Origin: SIG607 sp036307305
GTDB taxonomy: Bacteria; Bacillota; Clostridia; Oscillospirales; Acutalibacteraceae
Length of the DNA stretch: 64,000 nucleotides
Direction: 5' to 3'
Assembly: GCA_036307305.1 (NCBI GenBank)
Contig: JAXJXV010000020.1
Span: forward strand, 1 to 64,000
The notes under the pieces are model-generated. The model was not told the DNA's origin, did not search any database, and worked only from the letters and a program-made list of their open reading frames with translations. Shown piece after piece: positions 1 to 7,443 of the stretch (positions within the stretch are counted from its first letter, which is position 1; each line of letters opens with the position of its first letter). A program made the position numbers and the translations under genes.

Positions 1-2
1 CA

Positions 3-815
3 GGCTCTCAGGTTGTTCAGTACAGCTATGACGCCTGGGGTACCGTCCTTTCGGTAACAGGCACGATGGCTGATACTATCGGTCAGAAAAATCCCCTTAG
101 ATACCGCGGATATTACTACGATACCGAGACGGGATTCTACTACTGCATCAGCAGATACTATGACTCTGTTGTTGGTAGATGGATTAATGCGGATGGGGTT
201 ATTTCTGGTATTGGAACAGATATACGGGGTTATAACCAGTTTGCATATTGTTTCAACAATCCTGTAAATATGAGTGACCCATCCGGAAATTGGCCGTCTT
301 GGAATGATGTAAAATCGGGATTGAAAAAAGCAGCCTCTTGGGTAGATAACAATATTATTCAGCCGGTAAAGAGCTTTATTAATAAAGCCGTTGAGGTTGT
401 TCCAACAGAAGATTTTGCTAATGAAGTGGGAAATATCGTAAAAAACAATATTTCGGCTTCTGCTGGTTTGTGTGTAGGCATTGGCTTTAATGCAGATTTT
501 GGGCAAGGTATGCAAATAGAAGCTATAATACGAGGTGATATAGTAGGAGTTCAACTCAGAGAAGGAGAAATTAAATTTGGACATAATCTTCGCTCTTCAT
601 TCCAAGTTGGGTATGGTGCTATTAGCGTAGGTTCTCAAAGTGATGTATTTGAATCATTTGGTGGGAAAGAAAGAATATTATATGATATTGATAAATTCGA
701 TATAGGCTTATCGTCAGGAAAAGCACTTGTTCCTATAATTGGTTATCACTATGATTTTTCTATATCATACATTGGCATTTTTAGTGACATTGTATCGTAT
801 ATCAATGATTATTAA
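3..815 (+). CDS. Rhs-family protein, C-terminal end with polymorphic toxin-like tail (5' partial)
   Basis: The reading frame is open from the left edge, so this is the 3' end of a larger gene. The first part (to about base 290) carries the Rhs core signature: YxYDAWG, RYRGYYYDTETG, YYCISRYYD, GRWINADG, then NQFAYCFNNPVNMSDPSG. This motif normally closes the Rhs shell just before autoproteolysis. The remaining ~175 residues begin after the DPSGN motif and have no domain I recognise; they are glycine-rich with alternating hydrophobic residues. Known of the family: the region after the core is a variable effector delivered to neighbouring cells, and the next gene gives immunity. Inferred: the tail is a toxin of unknown activity, and the gene at 831-1151 is its immunity partner, 15 bases downstream. 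Confidence 0.8.
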   Translation, partial: GSQVVQYSYDAWGTVLSVTGTMADTIGQKNPLRYRGYYYDTETGFYYCISRYYDSVVGRWINADGVISGIGTDIRGYNQFAYCFNNPVNMSDPSGNWPSWNDVKSGLKKAASWVDNNIIQPVKSFINKAVEVVPTEDFANEVGNIVKNNISASAGLCVGIGFNADFGQGMQIEAIIRGDIVGVQLREGEIKFGHNLRSSFQVGYGAISVGSQSDVFESFGGKERILYDIDKFDIGLSSGKALVPIIGYHYDFSISYIGIFSDIVSYINDY

Positions 816-830
816 AAGAGGTGATGGTCG

Positions 831-1151
831 TTGAAAAAAAACTTATTTAATATATTGTTAACTCTTTTCGGCATATTGCTTTTAATTTCAATATTTTTTT
901 ATTTTTGTTTTGATGTAGCAAAGCAAGAGTTTACAAATTCAATAATAGGAATGACCTCATCAATATTTTTTCTATTCGAAGCAAAAAATGCTTATAAGCC
1001 ACTTATAGTATTTGGTGTAGCAAATCCAGTGAAAGGTATGTTTCACAATATGGGCAAACCACAAGGCTATAAGGTTCTGTGCATAATTTCACTGATTTTT
1101 TTCGCAGTAGCTGGTACTATAGATTTTATTGAAGGCATTCAAACCGTTTAG
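831..1151 (+). CDS. Small membrane protein, candidate Rhs immunity protein
   Basis: A 106-residue protein starting at TTG, with a good Shine-Dalgarno sequence (gaggtgatg) 4 bases upstream. It has an N-terminal hydrophobic segment at about residues 5-27, a second weaker one near 40-50, and a third at about 82-100, so it should be an inner-membrane protein. I recognise no family. Its position directly after an Rhs toxin tail is the classic place for an immunity gene, and membrane immunity proteins usually protect against toxins that act in or across the membrane. That role is inference from position. Its AT-rich composition differs from the housekeeping genes downstream, as is common for exchanged toxin/immunity modules. 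Confidence 0.6.
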   Translation: MKKNLFNILLTLFGILLLISIFFYFCFDVAKQEFTNSIIGMTSSIFFLFEAKNAYKPLIVFGVANPVKGMFHNMGKPQGYKVLCIISLIFFAVAGTIDFIEGIQTV

Positions 1152-1154
1152 GAT

Positions 1155-1211
1155 AGGACAGGGGACGGTTCTCCATAGGACAGGGGACGGTTCTCTGTCT
1201 TTGTCCCCTGT
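1155..1211. repeat. REP-like palindromic repeat, two copies
   Basis: A unit reading aggacaggggacggttctc occurs at 1155-1173 and 1177-1195. Right after it the sequence turns into its inverse: acaggggac (1180-1188) pairs with gtcccctgt (1203-1211), with a 14-base loop. A further copy lies at 1654-1670. Short GC-rich imperfect palindromes of this kind in AT-rich DNA resemble REP elements mobilised by RAYT-type transposases. No transposase gene is present here. Confidence 0.7.
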
Positions 1212-1278
1212 GTTCTTGAATGGCAAATTCAAAGCTGGATATGCTGGACCGTGGGGATTTGGCATATCTATTTATTGA
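1210..1278 (+). pseudogene. Orphan toxin tail, remnant of a displaced Rhs C-terminus
   Basis: About 22 codons in one frame end in a TGA stop and encode a glycine/aromatic-rich tail including FKAGYAGPWGFGISIY. There is no start codon, and the 5' side runs straight into the REP-like repeat. A stop followed after 11 bases by a membrane-protein gene mirrors the toxin/immunity pair at 66-1151. I read it as the cut-off 3' end of an older Rhs effector module, kept with its immunity gene. This is inference; the peptide is too short to assign to a family. Confidence 0.45.
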
Positions 1279-1289
1279 GGTAGGTGTAT

Positions 1290-1637
1290 ATGATGGTTGG
1301 CTATAGAAAACAACTTAAATTACTTTTTATACCTATTCTTAATTGTTCAATAATATTTATAATTGTATTTAAAAATAGGAATTTTTTGAAAAATAATTGG
1401 CAATTAAAATTGCTACCGTACCTTTTGGTAATCAGTTCTGTTTATTTATTATCTTCAATTATAAACGAAAAAATTTTTTCATTGCTCTATGAACTTTTTA
1501 ATCAATCCCTTGGGTTTTCTTGGATTATTAGTTTGATTGAGTTTTATCCTTTTTCTGTTATTGCTTGTAGCGTATTATTGTTAGCACAAAAGCGACTAAT
1601 AAAACTTGATTACCAAAAAGATTTTATGAAGTTTTAG
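1290..1637 (+). CDS. Small membrane protein, candidate orphan immunity protein
   Basis: A 116-residue protein. I place the start at the ATG at 1290, preceded by gaggtaggtg; an in-frame GTG six bases upstream falls inside that Shine-Dalgarno. Three hydrophobic segments are visible, at about residues 12-28, 42-60 and 82-100, followed by a short basic tail, so it is probably a three-pass membrane protein. It follows the remnant toxin tail at 1210-1278 and is bracketed by REP-like repeats at 1155-1211 and 1654-1677. The family is not recognised. The likely role, immunity to a displaced Rhs effector, is inferred from position only. Confidence 0.55.
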   Translation: MMVGYRKQLKLLFIPILNCSIIFIIVFKNRNFLKNNWQLKLLPYLLVISSVYLLSSIINEKIFSLLYELFNQSLGFSWIISLIEFYPFSVIACSVLLLAQKRLIKLDYQKDFMKF

Positions 1638-1653
1638 AAGGACACGGGAAGAA

Positions 1654-1677
1654 GACAGGGGACGGTTCTCTGTCTTA
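1654..1677. repeat. REP-like palindromic repeat, third copy
   Basis: gacaggggacggttctc at 1654-1670 repeats the units at 1155-1195. It is flanked by agaca and tgtct as an inverted pair. It closes off the second toxin/immunity segment on the right side. Confidence 0.65.
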
Positions 1678-1717
1678 AAACAGATGCTAAAAAAATAGTG
1701 ACCTTAAGGCTTAAATA

Positions 1718-1747
1718 AAAATTGCTTCTCCTAAGAGAAGCAATTTT
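1718..1747. terminator. Bidirectional terminator downstream of nfnB
   Basis: aaaattgcttctc (1718-1730) and gagaagcaatttt (1735-1747) form a 13-bp perfect stem with loop ctaa and a T-run on both sides. It ends the minus-strand nfnAB transcript and any plus-strand read-through from the Rhs region. Confidence 0.85.
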
Positions 1748-3139
1748 TTATAAACCTTTAATATATTCATCTATGGCTTTAGCGGCGGTTTTACCTGCCC
1801 CCATAGCCGATATTACCGTGGCGGCGCCTGTTACGGCATCGCCCCCTGCGAATACACCGGTCTTACTTGTAGCGCCCGTTTCTTCCTCTACGATTATTCC
1901 GCCGCGGCGGTTAACTTCAAGCCCATCGGTTGTATCCTTAATAAGCGGGTTTGGTGAAGTGCCGATAGATATAACCACTGTATCTACAGAAAGCTCGAAT
2001 TCGCTGTTTTTTATAGGAACGGGACATCTTCTGCCTCTTTCATCGGGTTCGCCAAGCTCCATTTTTATACACTTCATTCCGTTTACGAAGCCTTTGTCGT
2101 CACCCAGAATTTCAGTGGGATTATTAAGAAGCATAAACTTTACGCCCTCTTCCATGGCGTGTTCAACCTCTTCCTTTCGGGCGGGAAGTTCATCCATACT
2201 TCTTCTGTATACGATATAAACCTCGTCTGCGCCAAGTCTAAGAGCTGTACGAGCGGCATCCATAGCAACGTTGCCTCCGCCCACCACCGCTACCTTTCCA
2301 CCTTTCATAATAGGTGTGGAGGGGTCGGTGGTATAAGCCTTCATAAGATTGCTTCGCGTTAAAAATTCGTTTGCAGAATAAACGCCGTTAAGGGTTTCAC
2401 CCTTGATTCCCATAAAGGACGGAAGCCCTGCACCTGAGCCAATGAAAACGGCTTCATAACCCATCTGGAAAAGTTCGTCTACAGTGAGGGTTTTGCCTAT
2501 AATTATGTTGGTTTTTATCTCAACACCTAAGGATGAGAGATTGTCTATTTCTTTTTTTACAATTTCTTTTGGAAGTCTGAACTCAGGGATACCGTAAACG
2601 AGTACGCCGCCTGCAGTATGCAGAGCCTCAAATACCGTAACGCTGTATCCCATTCTTGCCAGGTCACCCGCGCAGGTAAGTCCCGAGGGGCCACTTCCTA
2701 TAACGGCTACCTTGTGACCGTTTTCCTTTATTTCTGTAACGTCGGTGTTATCGTGAGAGTTGTGCCAATCTGCAACAAAGCGTTCAAGTCTGCCAATGCC
2801 GACGCTTTCTCCTTTTATTCCTCTGACACATTTTGCTTCGCACTGTTTTTCCTGAGGACAAACTCTTCCACAAACTGCAGGAAGGGAGGAGGATTTGCTG
2901 ATTATTTTGTAAGCACCCTCGAAATCATATTCCTTTATTTTTTCTATAAAGGCGGGAATGTGTATATTTACGGGACAACCCTGAACACAGGGCATATTTT
3001 TACAGTTTAAGCATCTGAGGGCTTCGTTTACTGCTGTTTCTTCGCTGTAGCCAAGCGCTACCTCGCTGAAGTTTTTGGCTCTTGCGACAGCGTCCTGACA
3101 GGGCATAGGATTTCTGCTGTTATCCAAATTGGGTTTCAT
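1748..3139 (-). CDS. nfnB: NfnB / GltA-type NADPH-binding flavoprotein subunit of NADH-dependent ferredoxin:NADP+ oxidoreductase
   Basis: A 463-residue protein of the glutamate-synthase small-subunit type. An N-terminal [4Fe-4S] region carries CLNCKNMPC and a following GCP (Cys43, 46, 51, 55), then CGRVCPQEKQCEAKC near residue 95. Two nucleotide-binding folds follow: GSGPSGLTCAGDLARMG for FAD and VVGGGNVAMDAARTA for NADPH. A C-terminal GGDAVTG closes the flavin fold. The length matches NfnB of clostridia (about 464). The start codon overlaps the stop of the preceding nfnA by one base (TAATG), so the two are co-translated. Known: NfnAB bifurcates electrons from NADPH to ferredoxin and NAD+. 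Lone homologues can be annotated as glutamate synthase or sulfide dehydrogenase, but the pairing supports Nfn. Cytoplasmic. Confidence 0.88.
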   Translation of the reverse strand: MKPNLDNSRNPMPCQDAVARAKNFSEVALGYSEETAVNEALRCLNCKNMPCVQGCPVNIHIPAFIEKIKEYDFEGAYKIISKSSSLPAVCGRVCPQEKQCEAKCVRGIKGESVGIGRLERFVADWHNSHDNTDVTEIKENGHKVAVIGSGPSGLTCAGDLARMGYSVTVFEALHTAGGVLVYGIPEFRLPKEIVKKEIDNLSSLGVEIKTNIIIGKTLTVDELFQMGYEAVFIGSGAGLPSFMGIKGETLNGVYSANEFLTRSNLMKAYTTDPSTPIMKGGKVAVVGGGNVAMDAARTALRLGADEVYIVYRRSMDELPARKEEVEHAMEEGVKFMLLNNPTEILGDDKGFVNGMKCIKMELGEPDERGRRCPVPIKNSEFELSVDTVVISIGTSPNPLIKDTTDGLEVNRRGGIIVEEETGATSKTGVFAGGDAVTGAATVISAMGAGKTAAKAIDEYIKGL

Positions 3140-3993
3140 TACTGCGCCCCCTTGTTAAGCAGATTACAGGCTTTCTCATATTTGTGTTTTTCGAAATCTT
3201 TATACATAGAGGCTCTCTGTATGGCTTCGTCAAAATCTATTTTATATCCGTCAAAATCAGGGCCGTCAACACATGCGAATTTAACGATACGTTTTCCGTC
3301 CTCAATAAGAGAAAGACGACAACCGCCGCACATACCCGTTCCGTCAATCATAATAGGATTCATAGAAACGGTACAGGGGATACCTGACTCACGCACAGCC
3401 TCAACCACGAACTTCATCATAATGAGTGGACCGATTGTAATAACCTCGTCAAAGGTTTCACCCTTTGAGAGCATTTCATTTATAGGCATACAAACGTTAC
3501 CTTTCTGTCCGTAGGAACCGTCGTCGGTCATAACGAACAGCCTGTTTGAAGCGGCTTTGAATTCTTCTTCAAGAATAAGTAGGTCTTTGCTTCTGAAACC
3601 GATTATGCTTGTTACATTGGCACCCTGCTCTTTAAGCTTCTGAGCGATGGGCAAAGCAATAGCGCAACCTACACCGCCGCCTACGATAAGAACCTTTTTG
3701 AGTCCGTCGGTTTTTGTAGCAACGCCTAAAGGTCCTGCAAAGTCCTCAATAAATTCACCTTCTTCTTTTTTAGAGAGAAGAAGAGTGGTTTCGCCTACCG
3801 TCTGAAAGATAATTTTGACAGTACCTTTCAAGCGGTCAAATCCTGCTACGGTAAGAGGTATCCGCTCACCGTCACTATTTACTCTTAGAATTATAAACTG
3901 CCCCGCCTGTGCTTTCTTAGCAACAAGGGGCGCTTCGATGTCCATTAAAGTAACAAAAGGATTAAGAACCTTTTTGGTTATAATTTTATACAT
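3139..3993 (-). CDS. nfnA: NfnA / ferredoxin-NADP+ reductase-like subunit (FAD, [2Fe-2S])
   Basis: A 284-residue protein with a FAD-binding beta-barrel near the N-terminus (ERIPLTVAGF, around residue 45), a pyridine-nucleotide fold (VLIVGGGVGCAIALPIA, around residue 100), and a C-terminal [2Fe-2S] motif DGTGMCGGC...FACVDGP. This is the PyrK/sulfide-dehydrogenase beta architecture. Length and order match clostridial NfnA, which binds NAD(H) and passes electrons to NfnB. It is the first gene of a two-gene operon with nfnB, with aaggagat as Shine-Dalgarno and a promoter directly upstream. PyrK is an alternative on domain grounds but no pyrimidine genes are near. Cytoplasmic. Confidence 0.88.
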   Translation of the reverse strand: MYKIITKKVLNPFVTLMDIEAPLVAKKAQAGQFIILRVNSDGERIPLTVAGFDRLKGTVKIIFQTVGETTLLLSKKEEGEFIEDFAGPLGVATKTDGLKKVLIVGGGVGCAIALPIAQKLKEQGANVTSIIGFRSKDLLILEEEFKAASNRLFVMTDDGSYGQKGNVCMPINEMLSKGETFDEVITIGPLIMMKFVVEAVRESGIPCTVSMNPIMIDGTGMCGGCRLSLIEDGKRIVKFACVDGPDFDGYKIDFDEAIQRASMYKDFEKHKYEKACNLLNKGAQ

Positions 3994-4025
3994 TGGTTAT
4001 CTCCTTAAAAGCTGTGCTATCTTTT

Positions 4026-4054
4026 ATTTTAACATATTTTATCTGTTAAGTAAA
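4026..4054 (-). promoter_or_regulatory. Promoter of nfnAB
   Basis: On the minus strand, -35 TTTACT (4049-4054) and -10 TAAAAT (4026-4031) are separated by 17 bases, about 33 bases before the nfnA start codon. Confidence 0.6.
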
Positions 4055-4133
4055 TAAAAAATGAAAAAATAGCGTTAAAAACTTATTGTTCATAACTTTT
4101 TGATAAAATTAATAAAAATTATACACAAAACAC

Positions 4134-4162
4134 TTGACAAATAGTAAATAATACACTATAAT
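4134..4162 (+). promoter_or_regulatory. Consensus sigma-A promoter without a normal downstream gene
   Basis: TTGACA (4134-4139), 17-base spacer, TATAAT (4157-4162): a perfect consensus promoter. It points into a stretch of about 340 bases with no recognisable protein gene. Confidence 0.85.
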
Positions 4163-4167
4163 GAAGA

Positions 4168-4330
4168 CAGAAACAAGAAAGGCGACAGAAAGGTGGCTGA
4201 TACCAATGAAAATGGAAGCCGAGCCTGTACAGGTAATTTTATCAAACTGAAAGAGGTGAGTCCCAAAAACAGTTAACTTCATATCGAGAGTTTTTGAGTC
4301 AAAGTTAATAATTTAAAATATCTTATTATT
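4168..4330 (+). ncRNA. Candidate small RNA / leader of unknown class
   Basis: The segment follows the perfect promoter at 4134-4162. It contains small paired elements: ggct...agcc around 4194-4220, the 10-base perfect palindrome cctgtacagg (4223-4232), and ttaactt/aagttaa enclosing 4273-4318. A 29-codon frame (ATG 4161 to TGA 4250) and a nested 14-codon frame with a spaced aggtgg exist, but the first ATG overlaps the -10 box. From memory, very similar short sequences recur in clostridial genomes, often annotated as small hypothetical proteins that continue past this stop. Here the stop would break such a protein, which favours an RNA. The 3' end is not defined. From 4330 to 4500 I see only AT-rich sequence. 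Confidence 0.4.
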
Positions 4331-4503
4331 GTAAGTTTTTAAAAAAATTTAATTTCAGTTGTTTTTGCAGATATATGATTTTTCTGCTTAAAAATATAAG
4401 CCTTGTTTCAAAAAAATATTTTTATACGGTGAGACCAATGTATAGTATTAAATTTATAAGAATTTAGTTGATAAGGGTGTTACCAATGTTTTAGTAAAAA
4501 TAT

Positions 4504-4527
4504 CCCCGATGCCATCAGGCATCGGGG
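4504..4527. terminator. Bidirectional terminator
   Basis: ccccgatgcc and ggcatcgggg form a 10-bp perfect stem with loop atca. On the plus strand it is followed by tttt. On the minus strand it is followed by atattttt and ends the aldolase transcript. Confidence 0.8.
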
Positions 4528-4544
4528 TTTTGTTGTTATGATTC

Positions 4545-5507
4545 TTATTTTTCAACCAAATGAACCTTAAATCCGCCGAAGTCATCGGTGAAGTATACAA
4601 ACTTAATACTTCCGTCGTCTTTATAGGTGGCCGTACTCATATCAAACCTAAAGCCTTTGTTTTCGTAATAATGAATTGCGCGGGGAACACTTGTGACGCA
4701 AAGAGCAATGTGACCAAGTCTGCCCATACCTACGTTCTTCATAACTTCAACCTCGCGGTTGCCCACAAAGAAAGCCTTGCCGATATCGGTGAGTCCACCA
4801 AGCAAAGAGGTGAAAAGCTCTGCCGTTTTCTTTGCTTCTGCCTCGTTTTCACTGTTTATGCCGATGTGTGAAATATGAGGTTTGAGCATAGTTCTTACAG
4901 CTTCCTCTGCAAGAGCAGTTATGCCGTCCCAGTCCTCGTTATCAACGAGTTTTTCGGGAACCATCCAGCTTCCGCCACAAGCAACGATTTTGGGGAAAGC
5001 AAGATAATCGTTAAGATTATCGGGACCGATACCGCCTGTGGGGATAAATTTCATTTTTGGGAAAGGACCTGAAAGAGCCTTAAGCACCTTAAGTCCGCCT
5101 GCGGCTTCAGCAGGGAAGAATTTAACAATTTCCAGTCCCATTTTTGTAGCAATACTTACCTCTGAAGGATTTGTACAGCCCGGTGTAACGGGAATACCAT
5201 TTTCAACACAGTAGCCAACTACTTCAGGGTCAAAGCCTGGGGAAATAATGTATTTTGCTCCTGCTGCTACAGCCTTTTTAACCTGCTCGACGGTTACAAC
5301 CGTACCTGCGCCTACCAAAATATCGGGAAGCTCTTTAGCAATGTTAGCGATAGCGATATCAGCGCCTGCTGCACGGAAGGTAACCTCTGCAACGGGTATA
5401 CCGCCCTTTACAAGAGCCTTAGCCAACGGAACGGCTTTAGCAGGGTCATTAAGCTTTATAACGGGTACAAGACCCACGTTACTGATTTTCTCAAAAATCT
5501 CGTTCAT
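4545..5507 (-). CDS. KDPG/KHG aldolase fused to a VOC (glyoxalase-like) domain
   Basis: Start chosen at the ATG at 5507, with aaggagtg 6 bases upstream; an in-frame GTG lies inside that ribosome site. It gives 320 residues. Residues 1 to ~205 form a class I aldolase of the Eda type: VAEVTFRA, VGAGTV, ISPGFDP, VTPGCTNPSE, the Schiff-base lysine in VKFFPAEAAGG, and FIPTGGI. Residues ~210-320 form a VOC fold (HISHIGINS..., LGHIALCV..., VHLVEK). Eda alone is about 205-215 residues, so this is a two-domain protein. Known: Eda splits 2-keto-3-deoxy-6-phosphogluconate or 4-hydroxy-2-oxoglutarate. No kdgK or uronate genes lie alongside, so the substrate is open. It is monocistronic, with its own promoter and terminator. 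Confidence 0.85.
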   Translation of the reverse strand: MNEIFEKISNVGLVPVIKLNDPAKAVPLAKALVKGGIPVAEVTFRAAGADIAIANIAKELPDILVGAGTVVTVEQVKKAVAAGAKYIISPGFDPEVVGYCVENGIPVTPGCTNPSEVSIATKMGLEIVKFFPAEAAGGLKVLKALSGPFPKMKFIPTGGIGPDNLNDYLAFPKIVACGGSWMVPEKLVDNEDWDGITALAEEAVRTMLKPHISHIGINSENEAEAKKTAELFTSLLGGLTDIGKAFFVGNREVEVMKNVGMGRLGHIALCVTSVPRAIHYYENKGFRFDMSTATYKDDGSIKFVYFTDDFGGFKVHLVEK

Positions 5508-5529
5508 AAAAATCACTCCTTATAAATAC

Positions 5530-5558
5530 ATTTTAAATGTTAAAAGACTAAAAGTCAA
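5530..5558 (-). promoter_or_regulatory. Promoter of the KDPG aldolase gene
   Basis: On the minus strand, TTGACT (5553-5558), 17-base spacer, TAAAAT (5530-5535), 22 bases before the ATG at 5507. Confidence 0.65.
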
Positions 5559-5645
5559 CTGTTTATTAATATGTACAAAAAAATATATATTAGCGTATAT
5601 TTTTAAACAATATGTGAAAATTCTATCAATTTCGTCAAGTTAGTA

Positions 5646-5674
5646 TTGCACATTTTTTTTATATGTGATAAAAT
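5646..5674 (+). promoter_or_regulatory. Promoter of the NifU-like/GGGtGRT operon
   Basis: TTGCAC (5646-5651), 17-base spacer, TAAAAT (5669-5674), 57 bases before the start codon at 5732. Confidence 0.6.
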
Positions 5675-5731
5675 AACAGCATAGTGTTTATTTTGTTTTA
5701 AATAAACCGAATAACCGAAAGGAGTTTTTTT

Positions 5732-6424
5732 ATGAAATACTCACATGAAGTAGAAAAAATGTGTCCTCTTGCCAAGGGCGCATACCATGGACCTGCTCCT
5801 ATCCCTCAGGAAGGCGCTTGGACTCAGGTAAAAGAAGTTAAGGACGTTTCCGGTCTTACTCACGGTGTGGGCTGGTGTGCTCCCCAGCAGGGTACCTGTA
5901 AGCTTACTCTTAACGTTAAAGAAGGCGTTATTGAAGAGGCTCTCGTTGAAACACTCGGCTGTTCGGGAATGACTCACTCCGCAGCTATGGCTTCTGAAAT
6001 TCTCGTTGGCAAAACAATTCTTGAAGCACTTAATACCGACCTCGTTTGCGATGCTATCAATACCGCTATGAGAGAGCTTTTCCTCCAGATTGTTTACGGT
6101 CGTACACAGACCGCTTTCTCTGAGGACGGTCTTCCCATCGGCGCAGGTCTTGAAGACCTTGGTAAAGGTCTTCGTTCACAGGTTGGTACAACCTATGCAA
6201 CTAAGGCTAAGGGTCCCCGTTATCTTGAACTTGCTGAAGGCTATATCACCAAGATTGCAGTTGATAAGGACGACCAGATTACCGGCTATAAGTTCGTTCA
6301 CCTCGGCAAAATGATGGATATGATTAAAAAGGGTATGGACGCTAATGAGGCTCTTGAAAAAGCCAGCGGCCAGTACGGACGTGTTGATGATGCGGCTAAG
6401 CTCATTGACCCCCGTGAAGAATAA
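5732..6424 (+). CDS. NifU/IscU-like iron-sulfur scaffold family protein
   Basis: A 230-residue protein with Shine-Dalgarno gaaaggag upstream of the ATG. It resembles the NifU-like scaffold family found next to GGGtGRT proteins in anaerobes: a Cys near the N-terminus (Cys11), VGWCAPQQGTC (Cys49, Cys56), and LGCSGMTHSAAMASEIL (Cys77), where the last resembles the GC-x(3)-S/A loop of IscU. A C-terminal extension beyond the usual ~125-residue scaffold is present. It lies 17 bases upstream of the GGGtGRT gene in an evident operon. Codon use is extremely biased (GCT, GGT, CGT, CTT), like rplU and rpmA and unlike most neighbours, which suggests very high expression. A role in cluster assembly or storage is inference; the exact function is unknown. 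Confidence 0.7.
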   Translation: MKYSHEVEKMCPLAKGAYHGPAPIPQEGAWTQVKEVKDVSGLTHGVGWCAPQQGTCKLTLNVKEGVIEEALVETLGCSGMTHSAAMASEILVGKTILEALNTDLVCDAINTAMRELFLQIVYGRTQTAFSEDGLPIGAGLEDLGKGLRSQVGTTYATKAKGPRYLELAEGYITKIAVDKDDQITGYKFVHLGKMMDMIKKGMDANEALEKASGQYGRVDDAAKLIDPREE

Positions 6425-6441
6425 TAGGAGGTACCTAAGTT

Positions 6442-7443
6442 ATGGCTTTATTTGAAAGTTATGAAAGACGTATTGACCAAATCAATGCTGAACTCAATAA
6501 ACACGGAATTGCTTCTATTGAAGAAGCTAAAAAAATCTGCGATGATGCAGGTGTAGATGCTTATAACATTGTTAAGGGTATTCAGCCTATCTGCTTTGAA
6601 AATGCTGCTTGGGCTTATGTTGTAGGCTGCGCTATCGCTATTAAGGATAAGGTAGCAAGTGCTGCTGAGGCTGCTGAGAAAATCGGTCTCGGTCTTCAGT
6701 CCTTCTGTATTCCGGGTTCTGTTGCTGACGACCGTAAGGTTGGTATCGGCCACGGTAACCTCGGCGCTATGCTTTTAAGAGATGAAACTCAGTGCTTTGC
6801 TTTCCTTGCAGGTCACGAATCCTTCGCTGCTGCTGAAGGCGCTATCGGTCTTGCTAAGAGCGCTAACAAAGCAAGAAAAGAACCCCTCCGCGTAATCCTT
6901 AACGGTCTTGGTAAGGACGCTGCAAAGATTATTTCCCGTATCAACGGCTTTACCTACGTTCAGACTAAGTTTGATTATCATACCGGTAAGGTAAACGTTG
7001 TTGAGGAAATTGCTTACTCTGACGGTGAGCGCGCTAAGGTTCGTTGCTACGGTGCAGACGACGTTCGTGAAGGCGTTGCTATTATGCATCTTGAGGGTGT
7101 TGACGTTTCTATCACAGGTAACTCTACTAACCCCACACGTTTCCAGCATCCTGTTGCAGGTACCTATAAGAAAGAGTGTATCGAACAGGGTAAGAAATAC
7201 TTCTCTGTAGCAAGTGGCGGCGGTACAGGTCGTACACTTCATCCTGATAATATGGCTGCAGGTCCTGCTTCCTACGGTATGACCGATACTATGGGCCGTA
7301 TGCACTCTGACGCTCAGTTCGCAGGTTCTTCTTCCGTTCCTGCTCACGTTGAAATGATGGGTCTTATCGGTGCAGGTAACAACCCCATGGTTGGTATGAC
7401 TGTTGCTTGTGCAGTTGCAGTTAACGAAGCACTTAATAAGTAA
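6442..7443 (+). CDS. GGGtGRT family protein, unknown function
   Basis: A 333-residue protein with Shine-Dalgarno taggagg upstream. The family-defining GGGTGRT motif is at residues 259-265, within ASGGGTGRTLHPDNMAAG, and IGHGNLGAM lies near residue 102. The family (Pfam GGGtGRT) is uncharacterised. Here, as I recall for other anaerobes, it follows a NifU-like gene. No signal peptide or membrane segment is visible, so it is cytoplasmic. Codon bias matches that of ribosomal protein genes, so the product should be abundant. The glycine-rich loop suggests phosphate or nucleotide/cofactor binding; that is only an inference. Confidence 0.85.
   Translation: MALFESYERRIDQINAELNKHGIASIEEAKKICDDAGVDAYNIVKGIQPICFENAAWAYVVGCAIAIKDKVASAAEAAEKIGLGLQSFCIPGSVADDRKVGIGHGNLGAMLLRDETQCFAFLAGHESFAAAEGAIGLAKSANKARKEPLRVILNGLGKDAAKIISRINGFTYVQTKFDYHTGKVNVVEEIAYSDGERAKVRCYGADDVREGVAIMHLEGVDVSITGNSTNPTRFQHPVAGTYKKECIEQGKKYFSVASGGGTGRTLHPDNMAAGPASYGMTDTMGRMHSDAQFAGSSSVPAHVEMMGLIGAGNNPMVGMTVACAVAVNEALNK

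Noticed and set aside
1722..2219. 165-residue plus-strand ORF opposite nfnB
   Set aside because: It is an open shadow frame of nfnB with low-complexity Ser/Pro/Thr composition and no ribosome site. The same holds for long antisense frames opposite metG, GGGtGRT, alaS and the KbaZ-like gene.
1748..3139. Glutamate synthase small subunit
   Set aside because: No large subunit gene is near, and the pairing with a FAD/[2Fe-2S] subunit in one operon fits NfnAB better.
4161..4250. 29-codon plus-strand protein gene
   Set aside because: Its ATG overlaps the -10 box of the promoter, so it could not be in the transcript from that promoter. The nested 14-codon frame is too short to call.
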